From Sphagnum compactum (lineage: Eukaryota; Bryophyta; Sphagnopsida; Sphagnales), in assembly GCA_965153455.1 (NCBI GenBank), contig OZ234501.1:10168001-10232000 (forward strand): a stretch of DNA of 64,000 bases. Reading direction: 5' to 3'. Under the pieces are notes generated by a model. The model worked only from the letters and a program-made list of their open reading frames with translations, was not told the DNA's origin and did not search any database. The translations under genes and the position numbers were made by a program. Shown here piece after piece: positions 63,726-64,000 of the stretch (position 1 is the stretch's first letter; each line of letters begins with the position of its first letter).

Positions 63726-64000
63726 GAGAGAGAGAACGGAAATATATATTATTCATTCGGTGATTCTGTACACGTTTGAAATACGTCTAGCCCCTTCTAC
63801 TCATCATTTTGTTTTGGGGGGGGCGGGGGGGGCAACAACTGTTCATCGGCATTTTTGGGGGCTTCGGCAAAGCACTAAATAAATACCCATTCCATCCTTT
63901 CTTCCTTCCTTAGTTAGAAGAGTGCGGGTGGGTTGGTGGTGGGTACCTTTTTGTTTGTTTTGTTCCGAACCAAATCCGTTGCGTGACCACCCGGGCGAAG

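Overview
This is nuclear DNA from a land plant. Genes are split by short introns (about 90-450 bp) with ordinary GT-AG borders. Arabidopsis-type telomere motifs (TTTAGGG / AAACCCTA) recur. The recognisable products are plant or general eukaryotic housekeeping proteins. Intergenic DNA is AT-rich, full of microsatellites and minisatellites, and carries decayed DNA transposons. A decayed PPR unit and a hAT family of a kind I associate with mosses, lycophytes and ferns make a non-seed plant my guess, but this is inference.

Layout. 94-787: 3' end of an unidentified gene on +. 2429-6678 (-): phosphomevalonate kinase of the mevalonate pathway, almost every exon traceable. 7561-10055 (+): a Cdc14/SIN-component-like helical-repeat protein, divergent from the kinase across about 0.9 kb. 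10774-11764: coding-like pieces I could not assign. 12666-13453 (+): a fasciclin-domain secreted protein. 13.6-18.2 kb: AT-rich DNA without a gene. 18865-21525 (+): a BTB-BACK protein related to plant LRB/POB1 substrate adaptors. 22.5-34.5 kb: gene-poor DNA holding a degenerate minisatellite, a possible zinc-ribbon relic, an OTU-protease-like relic and a decayed PIF/Harbinger transposase. 35.1-36.9 kb: two different minisatellites in the upstream or leader region of a 22-exon gene (37040-46161, +). That gene encodes a 1465-residue glycine-rich membrane protein of the Arabidopsis At5g11700/At4g32920 type. 49.07-49.26 kb: PPR relic. 50094-52095 (-): 40S ribosomal protein S3. 53945-55975 (-): decayed but nearly full-length hAT transposase. 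57719-58434 (+): NOP10, the 64-residue H/ACA snoRNP subunit. 58.8-59.2 kb: orphan exon-like pieces. 61-64 kb: telomere-like repeats, a strong hairpin and a 65-bp tandem repeat.

The genes do not form one pathway. RPS3 and NOP10 both serve ribosome production, and both carry AAACCCTA telo-box clusters just upstream of their start codons, as is known for plant translation-machinery genes. I found no CRISPR array, tRNA or rRNA, and no convincing undescribed multi-gene system. The most useful new calls are the hidden transposase and OTU relics, a probable GC-AG intron in the BTB gene, a possible intron-split start codon in the kinase, and two strong hairpins.
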